Source: Microvelia longipes (taxonomy: Eukaryota > Arthropoda > Insecta > Hemiptera > Veliidae). From it: a DNA stretch of 64,000 bases. The DNA lies in contig JACMZG010001913.1 of NCBI GenBank assembly GCA_018340805.1, positions 41,447,694 to 41,511,693 on the forward strand, read 5' to 3'. This document shows positions 39,642 through 46,799 of the stretch, piece by piece (the stretch's first letter is position 1; each line of letters begins with the position of its first letter). The translations under genes and the position numbers were made by a program. The notes beneath the pieces were generated by a model. It searched no databases, was not told the origin of the DNA, and saw only the letters and a program-made list of their open reading frames with translations.

Positions 39642-42600
39642 CATATATCTGTGTGTGTACAAGTTCCTATAAACATTCCTAATGTACATAATAAGGGCAA
39701 GAGAGTAGTGTTACCTGCTCTCTCCTGAGTTGAATGAAGAACTGTTTCCTTTTGAAAGATATTTTGACTATTTTGCCCCAGGAGAAGGTGTTGATTTTAG
39801 TACAATTGTGGAAAACCACCAGGCCGATAGAAGTCACTCCTAACTGCAGCTCTTTATTGGATGAATCCTACAAAGAAACAATAAATTAAAATTATTACTT
39901 AAAGCCTTTTCAAGGAATACAAAATTAAAAAAAAATATATTAAAATTAAAAGAACATACACGTTTTGGAGAAATTATTTGAGCGAGTAATATGGATTTTC
40001 AAACAGGTATTCTTTTATAATGGCTATACATATTTATAGTGGCTAGAAATAGTAAGTTTCTATACTAACTAAGTTCCTCTAGAAATAAATCAGTGATGGC
40101 TGGTGTCAGACCTGGGAGTGAGTTCTAAAGATATTATATCATTAGCTTGTGTAACTCATGCAAAGCCACTTTAGGTACAATATTTCAATATAGAAATGCA
40201 GTTTACAGTTGATATGTGTTACGTTTGATATATCCTAGCTTAATTACTTTAACATAGAACACTACTATGAATTTAAGAACTTGTAATAAAAGTATGACAA
40301 CAACAAAGAACATGACTTTAAATCGAATAAACTAAATATAAATCAATGACAGGTTTGCCACCATAACAATATGTACTGTTCAGGGTTCTCTCCTTCTTTA
40401 GGAGAAGCTAAGAAAGAAAACACAAATAATATATATATTAAAATAAATCAAAATACATACTCTAGCTCTATGTAGATCGACACCATACATATCTAACCTC
40501 TTAGCTAACTCTAAGTAATGGAACTCTGCATCAGCCGGCATCTGACCTCTGAAATAATACACTTAATTATGAAAATTTTACTTAATTTAGCTTATTTTCC
40601 TAAAGAAATAACATACCTATAGACAACCAAAACTTGGCTAATCACTTACTTAGCAGAAGTAGCAGTAGGATTGACACTTTATGAAGTCCTTTTTGCCAAA
40701 CCCTTGGTAAAAAACCTGCTTTAAAAACCAAAGCATATCCTACCAGTTCTGAGACTCTACTTTACCAGTTCTGAGAGCTGGTACCTTCACTTGATCATTC
40801 CCTTAAGTTAAACCAGGTAAGGTAACTCTCATGCTGCATACAATGTGTAGAAACTCAAATCGTGTGAACCAAGAGATCTTCTCTATACTTCCCATTATAA
40901 ACCTGGACTAGTTTCCTATTGGTCCACATTATTCACGCCAGTAACTCTTAGCGGGCTAAAATTTCAAATTGAATTTTCATTTCAGAGATTATTTTTCATT
41001 CCTAGAATATTTAGAGGGAGAGGGGGTATGTAAAAGGGCATGATGTTTTGGTAGAAAAGTGGGGGCCTAATTGTCCATATTTAGAGGAGAAAATTTTTGA
41101 CAAACCTGGTTAAACCAATTCACAAATGGTAAAACCAAATATAAAATTCCTTTAAGTAATTAAAAAAAAGTCTGTGATTTTCTTGTAACAGCTTGTGTTA
41201 GTTCAGGCAACTCCTTAGTTTTTTATTTAACTTCGTCATTTAATAATTTTGCCAATTAATATATTGTGATTTATAAATATAAAACAAAAAGGTTGGTCAT
41301 TTAATATAAAGAAGTTCTGTTAAAAAAATATAATACATAATCTCAAATGTACTACACTATAAGAGCATGCCTAAAATCAATGATGATGGTGCAAGTTAAA
41401 GTAAAAAATATAATAAAATACTAAATAGTATTAATAGTCCTTTGTCAGACTCCACGCTGCAACTATTTATTGCTTTCAGTGTTTTTTTAATGATTTTTAT
41501 TTCTAGCAAGTTTTATGTTTATTGGCGAAAAAGAAGACTATTTCTCTAATCTTATCTTTCTCCTATACTTTAAATTTTTAACTTAAATTATACAACTTTA
41601 TAAGACTAAATTATAACGGAAAACAGAGATCAACAATCTAGAAATAATAAAATACATACTTATGCAGTTTGTGTAATTCACATATTTTTCTTTCCATATC
41701 CTCTGTTTGGCTTGGGGCAAGCACCATTCCAGATAAGTATTTAGGACCATGTTCTTCAGGGTTATAGTCACCTAGTTCAGCTAAAACCAAAGAGCAAAAT
41801 ATTCATAGATTACTTATAAATATAGCTTAATGCTTTATAATTACAAATAATTCCTACTTAAAGGATCTATAAGTACACAAAGTCTTTGGTAAGCTAATCA
41901 AATCTTACACTAATTAAATATTTCAAACCTATTTTATTTTAAATAGAATTTATAATCTGAGAACCAGCAAAGCGAGTCCGAAGCAGGGAGAATGAGCGTA
42001 GGGAATCCGATGTAATGAGGAAAAGTTCCGAGGTACCCTGTACCTAATTTTTTTAACTTACTTCCCAATTGTACCTAGTGGCACTTTTTTGATCAAAGTC
42101 TCCCATAATTGTGAACTTTTATCCTTATCGCCATTTATTTATGGTTTTATAAGCATATAATATTCTTTATACAGGATATTATATTCATTTTATAGAGGAT
42201 ATAATATTCTTTGTAGAGAATACAATAAAGGTTGATGTTCACAGCCAATCATAATAGAGATCTGCAACAAACCAATCTTAAGATTTGTTGACTCAAGAAG
42301 AATACTTTTTAAATTCTTCTTAAGGATGTAACAAGAAGCTTAATATTTTAAACATGATACTTACACTGTACAGTATAACTAGCTAGGAGACAAGCCGAGG
42401 ATGATGGTATGACTAGTTTACCACTTAAAATATCTTTCCTAATCTGAAGATAGAAATGATATCTCGTGTATTCTTCTTGTAATTTACTCGGGTCCGTTAC
42501 AAAGAACTTCACTCTCATATAGAAGTTTCCTTGCCCTGAATTACAAAAAAATAAATCAGTTTTAATAACATAATATTGAGCATGGGGCAAAGTTGGTTCA

Positions 42601-44425
42601 ACTTGTCAACGTAGAATTAAAATTACAAAAAAAAAAGTTTAAAACAAACAGAACATAAATATCACGAGGGAAAATTAAATAAAATTTAAATACCTCTCAT
42701 CTGTTTTTTCACTGGTTTGGCAGGATCCAACCATCTCTGAAATTAACAAGCATTAACCTTGTTTACAATTGAAAAAAATATAACAGCTTACATAAAAGAT
42801 AAGAAATGTAATGGATAACAGCTGATAAAAATAAACTTTACAATAATAATCAAATAAACCAAACAATTTACTCACTTTGACCAAACAACATAAAATTACT
42901 TGTACTTGTAATGACAATTTGATCAGATGTTATTTTCACATCACTTTTTACAAACTTCCATATATGTTAGAACCTATAGTATGGTACACCATTATAATCA
43001 GTTGACAGTGTGGGAAAATAAGTGTTAAAGGACCAATGAGGTTGGCCTGATATAAAAATGAGAGCATGGATTAACCATACAGGACTAATCTTATTGGCTC
43101 CCTTGCATTATTTTCCCACACTGTCAACTGATTATAACCGTGAGTTAAACTACAGTCAAAATCTTAAAGGAAAAATACTCATTAATTGTATTAAGTCATG
43201 TCAAATTAGAACCATACAAATTTCAACTAGTTTTTAGAGAAGAAGAGTCAAAAAACATTTATCACATGTGTTTTTAAAACAAATCTATTAGTTTTCAACT
43301 CGCACCTTTTGTGTGTCAAACACTTTTTGATACAAAAAAAGAGGTCACCTCTACTAGGGTAAATAATTTTTGCAATGTTGGTAGCAGTACTTCTCATTAG
43401 CAATGCTTAACTTCAACAATAAAACATATTTATCTCTATAAGTTCACCTCTACTAGAGTAAATAATTTTTGCAATGTTGGTAGCAGTACTTTCCCAGCAT
43501 AATTTTTTTGGGGGGGACTTATTAGAGCCTAGAGATCTCCTGTCATCAAAAACTAATAGATAAGCCATAAATTAAGCTAAAAATAAACAAAACACGACAC
43601 AAAGCTATGATTTTCAAGCTTCAAATTAATATACGATTAGAAAAAATAATAGTTACCATTAACTCATGGTTAGAGTTGGTAGGGGGAGCGCCATTGTCAG
43701 AGTATTGAAGCCCAAAGTAGTGCTTCTCTATCAGCTCTAAATGCTGGAATACTAAGTCTAATAAAACATTCCCTTTGGATCTTTTCTAGAAATATTTAAA
43801 ACAAATTATTCAAACACAAATATAGTTTTGAGTAAGTACTAAAATTTTAAAGGAGGAGTTAGACTAAAAAAACACTATAAAAACAAAATTATGTATAAAT
43901 ATAAGGATATAACAGTGATTAAATTATGTCTACATCTAGAGATAAAATTGAAAGTGCACCCGGCAGTAATATAGAACCCAGTTATAATCAATTAGCAGCG
44001 TAGCAAAATAGAGTAGAGGAACCAATGAAATTATGAAAATATACATGAATGGAACCAAAAAATATTAGACCAACAAAAAAAATATAGAGGCCTAATATGA
44101 AATTGTGAGTGTAGTTTAACATCCAGGACTAACCTAATTGGCTTCCTCGCATTATTTTTCCCACGCTGTCAACTGATTTTAACTGAGTGTTATACAATCA
44201 CACTAATTATTGCAAATGAACTTCAAACCAGATTTTTTAGCAGAATAATTAATAAATCTTAAATAAAAATACCTCAATATCAAACTGCTGCTTGGTATCA
44301 TCAAGGAAATGAACGGTGACACTAAGTGTCTTGATTCTAGACCTGTCTCGAGCCAGTTCTGTAGCCCTTACATTATATGTACCACTGGAACCACCGAAAG
44401 CTCTTCTAGAGACGCTTTCGATCAT
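15952..44425 (-). CDS. Ptpmeg: FERM-PDZ protein tyrosine phosphatase, PTPN4/PTPN3 family (18 coding exons)
   Basis: This gene encodes a non-receptor tyrosine phosphatase expected under the plasma membrane, where FERM and PDZ domains place the catalytic domain near adhesion and receptor complexes. Joining 18 exons with GT/AG borders gives 2,709 bases (902 residues plus stop); the human relative has about 926. By residue: FERM about 31-315, FERM-adjacent about 316-365, a variable linker, PDZ about 484-575, phosphatase about 630-890. Catalytic features are complete: [10 protein letters not shown] substrate loop, WPDHGVPD loop (acid Asp797), [11 protein letters not shown]-loop (Cys829, Arg835) and QTP Gln873. 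Exons (high to low): 44425-44273, 43785-43657, 42736-42694, 42535-42365, 41780-41660, 40548-40461, 39867-39715, 38872-38625, 38122-37976, 36019-35830, 33757-33587, 31879-31762, 30513-30259, 29499-29383, 22432-22197, 19085-18963, 17927-17766, 16035-15952. The start is the first ATG after a 5'UTR acceptor and no frame break occurs. PTPN3 and PTPN4 are not split in insects, so the Drosophila name is used. Confidence 0.96.
16206..16330 (-). mobile_element. LINE 3' tail fragment in Ptpmeg last intron
   Basis: (AAT)n then ttagatttatttacatc, the antisense 3' end pattern also seen at 34,465, 24,300 and 61,805. Only the tail remains. Confidence 0.35.
17020..17260. repeat. GC-richer island with hairpins in intron
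   Basis: Holds GCTTGGGCG-TCG-CGCCCAAGC (17,040-17,060) and GTTCAGA-gcat-TCTGAAC, with base composition unlike the surrounding intron. Short overlapping frames here have no splice or start support. Function unknown; it may be an inserted element. Confidence 0.4.
17766..17927 (-). CDS. Ptpmeg: Ptpmeg coding exon 17 (PTP catalytic P-loop)
   Basis: This exon has 162 bases (54 codons), phase 0 to 0. It encodes [19 protein letters not shown] (Cys829 nucleophile, Arg835), then [22 protein letters not shown]. The donor gtatgt follows the QTP. The enzyme is predicted active because C-x5-R, WPD and the Q-loop are all intact. Confidence 0.97.
18282..18477 (+). mobile_element. tRNA-derived SINE, copy 3
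   Basis: The head GCCGCCTCCGTGGCTGAGGT with TTAAGGCG (A-box) and GGGGTTCACATCCCAGGTT (B-box) is close to a Ser/Leu-type tRNA. The 3' part is shortened and ends in (ATT)n. It lies in the intron between exons 17 and 16. Confidence 0.85.
18545..18840 (+). pseudogene. Penelope-like element GIY-YIG endonuclease relic
   Basis: Conceptual reading across frameshifts gives [17 protein letters not shown], then after a break [10 protein letters not shown], then [13 protein letters not shown] and [13 protein letters not shown]. The order GIY, (Y-x)GQTGR, an H-x-Q-GH-type stretch and a KGR---LE-E end is that of the C-terminal GIY-YIG nuclease of Penelope-like retroelements. At least two breaks (an in-frame TAG after about 50 bases and later shifts) make it dead. 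No reverse transcriptase is present. Confidence 0.72.
18963..19085 (-). CDS. Ptpmeg: Ptpmeg coding exon 16 (PTP WPD loop)
   Basis: This exon has 123 bases (41 codons), phase 0 to 0, between acceptor cttacag and donor gtaagt. It encodes [19 protein letters not shown] then FLQFISQVR. The WPD aspartate (Asp797) is the general acid of catalysis. Confidence 0.95.
19155..20240. repeat. Fragments of the long GTACGGGG/GCGAAGCGAG repeat family
   Basis: 19,167-19,640 and 20,040-20,200 match parts of the copies at 51,211-51,900, 36,128-37,060 and 63,270-64,000. Shared phrases include cacttcgctcatcttcagga, ttatgatccaacaaaa-type text and acagacaacttggtgaaaac. Confidence 0.55.
19828..19875. repeat. Hairpin
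   Basis: ACTTATGTGGATGTAAC and GTTACATCCATATAAGT form a 17-bp arm hairpin with one mismatch around an 8-base loop; a TAAAGTAAA-rich hairpin follows at 19,885-19,920. Confidence 0.6.
20383..20610 (+). mobile_element. tRNA-derived SINE, copy 4
   Basis: Same family as copy 2, with the head CTGCCTCCGTAGCTGCGGTCGT, B-box GGGGTTCACAGCC, body hairpin and aggccctaaaacgggcatt end, then (ATT)n. Confidence 0.85.
20685..22060. mobile_element. TIR element of the CAGTTGACAGCGTGG family (1.4 kb)
   Basis: The left end 20,685-20,715 (AACACACAGTTAAAATCAG...) and right end 22,030-22,060 are inverted copies with few mismatches, and the inner gagccaatgagg / cctcattggttcc also pair. A hAT-type MITE is nested at 21,291-21,840. 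Related copies: 32,366, 42,985 and 43,978. No open frame. Confidence 0.75.
21291..21840. mobile_element. hAT-type MITE, copy 2, 8-bp TSD GTTTAGAC
   Basis: Same ends as the 12,930 copy (CTTAGAATAATACT...AGTATTATTCTAAG) with GTTTAGAC at 21,283-21,290 and 21,841-21,848, perfect. Sub-terminal parts match copy 1 across the accggttttcg-tattatcagt segment. It sits inside the 20,685-22,060 element. Confidence 0.92.
22197..22432 (-). CDS. Ptpmeg: Ptpmeg coding exon 15 (PTP domain)
   Basis: This exon has 236 bases, phase 1 to 0. It encodes [36 protein letters not shown] and a variable segment ending in LLLTHNQ. DFW--VWE and the VE-GR-KC-YWP segment are PTP family signatures. Confidence 0.95.
22837..23216. 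mobile_element. Nested TIR element, sister of 8,442-8,855
   Basis: Left end (CTATCATTTAGTTTAAAAATC) and right end (GATTTTTAAACTAAACGATAG) are near-perfect inverted repeats. The 49,952 relative lacks this block after the shared text taaagagctc, showing insertion into the hAT-type element. Confidence 0.75.
23430..24018. mobile_element. Nested composite with fold-back arm, related to 57,510-57,715
   Basis: Starts TTTTTTGAGGTAGTACG. The last 130 bases (23,886-24,018) are an imperfect hairpin: CCGGCTGAGAATGTCTTTATG against CATAAAGACACACTTCTCAGCC with GACTCGCTTCGCTCGTCGG at the loop. The whole matches 57,510-57,715 in reverse with a shorter middle there. Confidence 0.7.
24040..24293. repeat. Minisatellite, about 37-bp units (left part)
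   Basis: Degenerate units of tttatttcatttacttaag followed by tttattttattcttactta. The array resumes at 28,900-29,040 after the LINE, so it was split by insertion. Confidence 0.8.
24953..26220 (-). pseudogene. LINE reverse transcriptase domain, damaged
   Basis: [19 protein letters not shown] and [15 protein letters not shown] (26,216-26,019) are the early motifs, then [18 protein letters not shown] (25,727). The YADD box reads SYADVLVL near 25,620, so the second catalytic Asp is replaced. The C-terminal part is at 25,228-24,953. Confidence 0.85.
26832..27740 (-). pseudogene. LINE apurinic/apyrimidinic-type endonuclease domain
   Basis: Motifs in order: [14 protein letters not shown] (one base out of frame), [25 protein letters not shown] and MTDHFLTV. 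These are the Asn, Glu, Tyr-Arg, Asp-x-Asn, and Asp-His catalytic positions of LINE endonucleases. The longest intact piece is 236 codons (27,542-26,832). Confidence 0.88.
28040..28780 (-). pseudogene. LINE ORF1, PHD-finger-like
   Basis: Frames 28,667-28,428 and upstream give C-G-V-C-D, a middle cysteine and histidine, and a closing CPKC, the spacing of a PHD-type zinc finger found in ORF1 of CR1-like LINEs. The remainder is Ser/Lys/Asn-rich. Broken by shifts. Confidence 0.55.
28900..29045. repeat. Minisatellite, about 37-bp units (right part)
   Basis: Same unit as 24,040-24,293 (aatttacttaag followed by tttattttattcttactta). Continuation of the array on the far side of the LINE. Confidence 0.8.
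29383..29499 (-). CDS. Ptpmeg: Ptpmeg coding exon 14 (PTP domain)
   Basis: This exon has 117 bases, phase 1 to 1, with a polypyrimidine acceptor and donor gtaagt. It encodes [19 protein letters not shown] and RYIATQG, the conserved N-terminal PTP core. The next intron is about 6.95 kb and contains the nested hAT/LINE insertion. Confidence 0.95.
29985..30062. repeat. End fragment of the GTACGGGG repeat family
   Basis: gaggttccgaggtaccccgtacccgattt-type end (in the given strand ccgaggtaccccgtacccga). The other end is absent. Confidence 0.55.
30259..30513 (-). CDS. Ptpmeg: Ptpmeg coding exon 13 (PDZ-PTP linker, PTP onset)
   Basis: This exon has 255 bases, phase 1 to 1. It encodes a Gly/Glu-rich linker, then [30 protein letters not shown] and [19 protein letters not shown], completed by exon 14, is the phosphotyrosine recognition loop (NRY-D--PYD in the family). 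The acceptor is caag, slightly weak. Confidence 0.94.
30990..31740. repeat. Intronic repeat with CTCCCTAGGGAG phrases
   Basis: Two partial copies of the 5,690-5,940 repeat lie here (30,990-31,240 and 31,440-31,720), separated by AT-rich sequence. Confidence 0.55.
31762..31879 (-). CDS. Ptpmeg: Ptpmeg coding exon 12 (PDZ, second part)
   Basis: This exon has 118 bases, phase 0 to 1, between acceptor tgtgcag and donor gtaagt. It encodes [18 protein letters not shown], then NLIRTSRD and [11 protein letters not shown], the ligand-groove helix and last strand of the PDZ domain. Confidence 0.95.
32366..33296. mobile_element. DNA transposon derivative with 34-bp perfect TIRs
   Basis: Left 32,366-32,399 and right 33,263-33,296 are perfect inverted repeats of 34 bases (start TTATAATACGACACACGG). 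The terminal TTATAA is self-complementary, so part of it may be target duplication. The 860-bp inside has no open frame. The sub-terminal AAAATCAATTGACAGCG matches the MITEs at 20,685, 42,985 and 43,978. Confidence 0.88.
33463..33535. repeat. (TA)n microsatellite
   Basis: TA tract with AATATA interruptions, about 50 bases downstream of Ptpmeg exon 11 in transcript direction. Confidence 0.9.
33587..33757 (-). CDS. Ptpmeg: Ptpmeg coding exon 11 (PDZ, first part)
   Basis: This exon has 171 bases (57 codons), phase 0 to 0. It encodes [20 protein letters not shown] with the GFNV carboxylate-binding loop (GLGF equivalent), then [12 protein letters not shown] and LNEGDE. A TA microsatellite lies just 3' of the exon in the following intron. 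Confidence 0.96.
33881..34134. mobile_element. MITE with GGCCCATATTCAGAATGAT ends
   Basis: Left aggcccatattcagaatgat and right atgattctgaatacc are inverted. The inside is rich in cctag phrases that also pair across the centre. Related in end sequence (GGCCC-TATTCA) to the PIF-like MITE at 62,398. Confidence 0.6.
34465..34790 (-). mobile_element. LINE 3' fragment
   Basis: tttattattaacaacccgaaaatgggtacaa and following text look like an antisense LINE 3'UTR; part of its style recurs at 61,805. No coding part. Confidence 0.4.
35118..35615. mobile_element. Fold-back element with long TIRs and a duplicated left arm
   Basis: AAAGGACCCCGCAAAATCCT opens at 35,118 and its inverse closes at 35,615. 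The left arm (35,118-35,250) is followed by a second direct copy (35,283-35,412), and the right arm (35,455-35,615) is inverted. Arms exceed 120 bases with few mismatches (for example atggctctcggctaaattcg). Lies in the intron between exons 11 and 10. Confidence 0.85.
35830..36019 (-). CDS. Ptpmeg: Ptpmeg coding exon 10 (acidic linker)
   Basis: This exon has 190 bases, phase 2 to 0, between acceptor gtttttag and donor gtaagt. It encodes a low-complexity linker with [20 protein letters not shown], the proline-rich VLPPRSITY and an acidic end. The proline run sits where vertebrate PTPN4 has its own PALPPK stretch. Confidence 0.85.
36128..36700. repeat. Imperfect palindrome made of two inverted copies of a repeat family
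   Basis: taccgtaggtatataggg ... gttttcacaaaattgtttgtc at the left is mirrored by gacaactttgtgttaacc ... tttttcctacataccaacag at the right. Parts of the same family: 63,270-64,000 and 51,780-51,910. Confidence 0.65.
36740..37055. repeat. Further copy of the same repeat family
   Basis: Phrases cctcttgagtagttttcacaa and ctgttatcatcatagctctc match 63,400-63,500. Adjoins SINE copy 5. Confidence 0.6.
37037..37292 (-). mobile_element. tRNA-derived SINE, copy 5 (best tRNA head)
   Basis: In the sense strand the head reads GCCGCCACCGTGGCCGAGGT then AGTTAAGGCG, a strong Ser/Leu-type A-box, and GGGGTTCGCATCCC, a near-consensus B-box. The body holds the CCACCTCGGGTGG segment; (AAT)n tail at the left. 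Confidence 0.9.
37976..38122 (-). CDS. Ptpmeg: Ptpmeg coding exon 9 (linker)
   Basis: This exon has 147 bases, phase 2 to 2, with donor gtgagt. It encodes basic linker sequence ([33 protein letters not shown]). RKL and RRAW-ET match the family's linker pattern. It belongs by phase and position more than by sequence identity. Confidence 0.87.
38625..38872 (-). CDS. Ptpmeg: Ptpmeg coding exon 8 (end of FERM, FERM-adjacent)
   Basis: This exon has 248 bases, phase 0 to 2. It encodes [19 protein letters not shown] then VEHHTFFRL, the FERM end signature, and continues into the FA region ([15 protein letters not shown]). Serine, threonine and arginine sites in the FA stretch are where kinases commonly act in this family; no specific site can be assigned. 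Confidence 0.95.
39300..39412 (+). mobile_element. Degenerate SINE fragment
   Basis: gggatacgcatcacaagttacactctcag and aaattatcaactttagataacacctgaggtag match the B-box-to-body part of copies 3 and 5. Confidence 0.5.
39589..39645. repeat. (TA)n microsatellite
   Basis: About 55 bases of TA with AATATA breaks, just 5' (in genome order) of exon 7. Confidence 0.9.
39715..39867 (-). CDS. Ptpmeg: Ptpmeg coding exon 7 (FERM F3)
   Basis: This exon has 153 bases (51 codons), phase 0 to 0, between acceptor tttgtag and donor gtaaca. It encodes the PH-like F3 lobe: [32 protein letters not shown] and FIQLRRE. Confidence 0.95.
40461..40548 (-). CDS. Ptpmeg: Ptpmeg coding exon 6 (FERM F2)
   Basis: This exon has 88 bases, phase 2 to 0. 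It encodes [19 protein letters not shown] and [10 protein letters not shown], the conserved end of F2 (A-FxYL---LE-YGV in the family). Confidence 0.93.
41660..41780 (-). CDS. Ptpmeg: Ptpmeg coding exon 5 (FERM F2)
   Basis: This exon has 121 bases, phase 1 to 2, between acceptor ggttttag and donor gtatgt. It encodes [17 protein letters not shown] and [13 protein letters not shown], the middle of the F2 lobe. Confidence 0.93.
41950..42055. repeat. End fragment of the GTACGGGG/GCGAAGCGAG family
   Basis: gcaaagcgagtccgaagcag, then atgaggaaaagttccgagg and taccctgtacctaatt: the right end of the long family. Confidence 0.6.
42365..42535 (-). CDS. Ptpmeg: Ptpmeg coding exon 4 (FERM F2)
   Basis: This exon has 171 bases, phase 1 to 1, with donor gtaagt. 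It encodes [19 protein letters not shown] followed by [14 protein letters not shown] and [11 protein letters not shown], the opening of the F2 helical lobe and very close to vertebrate PTPN4. Confidence 0.94.
42694..42736 (-). CDS. Ptpmeg: Ptpmeg coding exon 3 (FERM F1, 43-bp micro-exon)
   Basis: A 43-base exon encodes [14 protein letters not shown] and leaves phase 1. RWLDP-KP is the standard FERM motif at the end of F1. It sits between acceptor aatttcag and donor gtattt and is too short to be found as a reading frame on its own. Confidence 0.92.
42985..43148. mobile_element. MITE of the CAGTTGACAG family
   Basis: About 164 bp. attataatcagttgacagtg at the left pairs with cactgtcaactgattataa at the right, and the inner ggaccaatgagg / ttattggctcc also pairs partly. 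Confidence 0.8.
43657..43785 (-). CDS. Ptpmeg: Ptpmeg coding exon 2 (FERM F1)
   Basis: This exon has 129 bases, phase 0 to 0, between acceptor tttctag and donor gtaac. It encodes the F1 ubiquitin-like lobe, with [19 protein letters not shown] visible, a strongly conserved FERM segment. Confidence 0.93.
43978..44191. mobile_element. MITE of the CAGTTGACAG family, diverged
   Basis: cagttataatcaattagcag and ctgtcaactgattttaactg are imperfect inverted ends about 210 bp apart in the intron between exons 2 and 1. Confidence 0.7.
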
Positions 44426-44465
44426 ATCTTATCTCTCTAAGCCTTGGCACAACCCAATGGCTCCA
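44273..44465 (-). CDS. Ptpmeg: Ptpmeg coding exon 1 (start codon, FERM onset)
   Basis: The ATG lies at 44425-44423 and coding runs to 44273 (51 codons, phase 0), followed by donor gtattt. The peptide begins [12 protein letters not shown] and includes [11 protein letters not shown], matching the conserved segment before the FERM F1 lobe. A clean acceptor (ctatttcag) puts the exon start at 44465, so bases 44465-44426 are 5'UTR and at least one non-coding exon lies upstream. Confidence 0.93.
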
Positions 44466-44469
44466 CTGA

Positions 44470-46080
44470 AATAGATTTAACAAATAAAATTGTAACTAAA
44501 TTTAAAATATATAATGATAACATCATGACAGGCAACAAGACACTTTCATAACCTCACCTGATTAAGATAATCACTATAGTAGCCCTAGCGGGCCAAACTT
44601 TTCTTTGTTTGATATTTTTCTATACATCGCAAGCCCGAAATACGTAAGATCACTTGTTATTCTATTCCACTATAGTTAGAATTAAGTAACTGTCATCTAA
44701 ATTAGATTTTTGTCGACATCATCATAAACTTACAAGGCTGAGACAGTCAAATAACTAAGCTTATACAATCACAATTGTGTGGGTGTGGTTAATTAACTAC
44801 ATACAATAGACCACACTGAACACAGATGTATCTTCATGAAAAATGCAGACAAATCTTACAGAACAGTGTAATATACATTTCTCGGGAAAACTTTCAGTTT
44901 ATATTTACTCATGCAGATAATATATTCATGATAAGAACTATCACTTCCTATACAAACAATCTATCCAATAAATTCCTCTCCATTAGATTATGATTAAATT
45001 ATTGAACAAATTATTGAAGTAAACAACAACAAAAGAACTAATAGAGCCTACCTTTAGCATATTACAAAACCGGGAATTTTGGCAAGTCTACTTTCATCTC
45101 CGTCCATGATTCGAAAACACATATCTTGTCTACTATCCCACATTATCAAATGGTTAACAGCATTATTGACAATTGAACACTTAAATTAATAATAAAAAAC
45201 ATCAGATTCCCTTTTAAAAATGTTTCAAAAAGAATTTAAAAGTTAAAAAATAGATAATTTGGGAGGGAAGCGAATTCACTAAAACGACGCATTCGACAAA
45301 AACTATAGCGTTGATTATAAAACGTTGATTTTGACTTTATACGCATTAAAAAGAAAAACACATCACAAAATTACGTACTAAGGCAAATTTAAAACAAACA
45401 AAGATATTAAAATTAGACACAAATTAAAGGGGAATTATTTCCGTTCCGAGATAAATTAACCTCATTTCATTTTGAGAGAATAAATGAAAACATCAGCTTA
45501 GTTGACAATGGAACTCCAAAACTACATTTGTTGAGATCGTTTTAGAACTAACTTAAATTTAAAATGTAATTATTGCTATAAAACAAATGTAAAATTACAT
45601 ATATGTATTAATTTAAGCAACAAAGACGTAAAATTAAGTTTTAGATAACTTTTAAAGTTTGTAATAAATATTACTGAAGCCGCTGAATAGCATTCTTCAC
45701 TGCACATGGATTTTCGATGTTGTATTTTAAGAACTAATGCACGTAAGGCCGAAAAGAAACAATCGCTCACTAGATCCCGCTGGCTTGTATGTCATGCTGT
45801 GATATACAGGCACTATAGCTGTACGTAACAAGGAGAACAGACTAAAAAATATGTAACAAGCAAATAACAAGGATATCCTTGCGCAAAAATAAATCTTTAG
45901 TATCTAAAACGTTCCTCAATTAGATTATTTGACTCGTTTCAAAACAAAATTGCATGCTTCTAATTTGAAACCTTACGCGATCCCTTCGTAGTTTATAGCA
46001 AAACGCAAGTGAATTGAATATGCAATTAGATGATTAACACATAATGACCTTTATTTCATGAGGATGCCAGATTAAAAAAT
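44470..46080. promoter_or_regulatory. Ptpmeg upstream region, promoter not resolved
   Basis: The non-coding first exon and promoter must lie upstream of 44,466, probably in this stretch, which is relatively free of recognised repeats. I see no TATA/Inr pair I would trust. A 64-codon frame at 45,576-45,770 (minus) has no support. Confidence 0.3.
45052..45090 (-). other. Possible 3' end of a non-coding 5'UTR exon of Ptpmeg
   Basis: A good donor (AAAG then gtaggc) lies at 45,052 on the minus strand, about 590 bases upstream of the 5'UTR acceptor at 44,466. Such an exon is required by that acceptor, but this donor is only one candidate. I see no convincing promoter motif. Confidence 0.25.
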
Positions 46081-46087
46081 TATCCAT

Positions 46088-46117
46088 AATATTCCGGCAT
46101 GATGATGCCGGAATATT
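46088..46117. repeat. Perfect 13-bp inverted repeat
   Basis: AATATTCCGGCAT, four-base spacer gatg, ATGCCGGAATATT. Could form a hairpin or be a dimeric protein-binding site; no context decides. Confidence 0.7.
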
Positions 46118-46329
46118 TGAATAAATAAAAATGCACAGGTTTTATTTCAGCAAATGTCAGCAATGCGAACCGAAGAAGAAGATTACCGTTTTAGACGAAT
46201 CATGTAGAATCGATCTTATCCCAACTTACCCCGCTAAAACTATACCTATCACATCATAAATTTGTCTCAAGTGTGATGTGTTTACTAGAACTACCTCCAA
46301 ATTTAAACAGATGGATTGTGGTTAAATTA

Positions 46330-46445
46330 CTGAAATTTCACTTGAGGGAGGTTTCAATGAGGTTGAAACACTCAAAGCCCCTGAAAGCCTCAAAAAATGT
46401 TTCAGGCCTCTCAATGTATTGAGATAGGCTATGGCCCCTCTAGTA
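46330..46445. mobile_element. Partial MITE of the TACTAGAGGG family
   Basis: aaaatgtttcaggcctctcaatgtattgag then gcccctctagtata: one end of the 11,079 family in reverse. Confidence 0.55.
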
Positions 46446-46749
46446 TATTTATAATTTACGTTTTTTACTTAATTTTATTGGCAACCCTGATAACATTAGG
46501 TGAGTTTTTCTTTTTATAGTGTTTTTTAATTTTTGCATGATAATTTAATGATTTTATAAATTATTGTAATAATTTAGTTAAAGAAAAAGAGAAACTATAG
46601 TAAAGGTAAACTACATGTTTTTTATAAGGATTTTGAAGAAGATGCAAACGACAATGTATTGCCTTAAATATAACTTAAAATTACGATTGCTTTTATAATA
46701 TTAAAACATTATAAGTTAAAGTTGTTAAATTACCAATTTAACGCTTAGT

Positions 46750-46786
46750 CCTCTTACAGTAAATTACCAATTTACTGTATAAGAGG
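46750..46786. repeat. Hairpin
   Basis: CCTCTTACAGTAAATT-acc-AATTTACTGT-at-AAGAGG, followed directly by gcgcttcgctcgtt, the recurring motif of several elements here. Confidence 0.6.
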
Positions 46787-46799
46787 GCGCTTCGCTCGT

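Noticed and set aside
45576..45770. 64-codon frame upstream of Ptpmeg as an alternative first exon
   Set aside because: No splice donor in phase and no similarity to the family N-terminus; the ATG in exon 1 gives the expected start.
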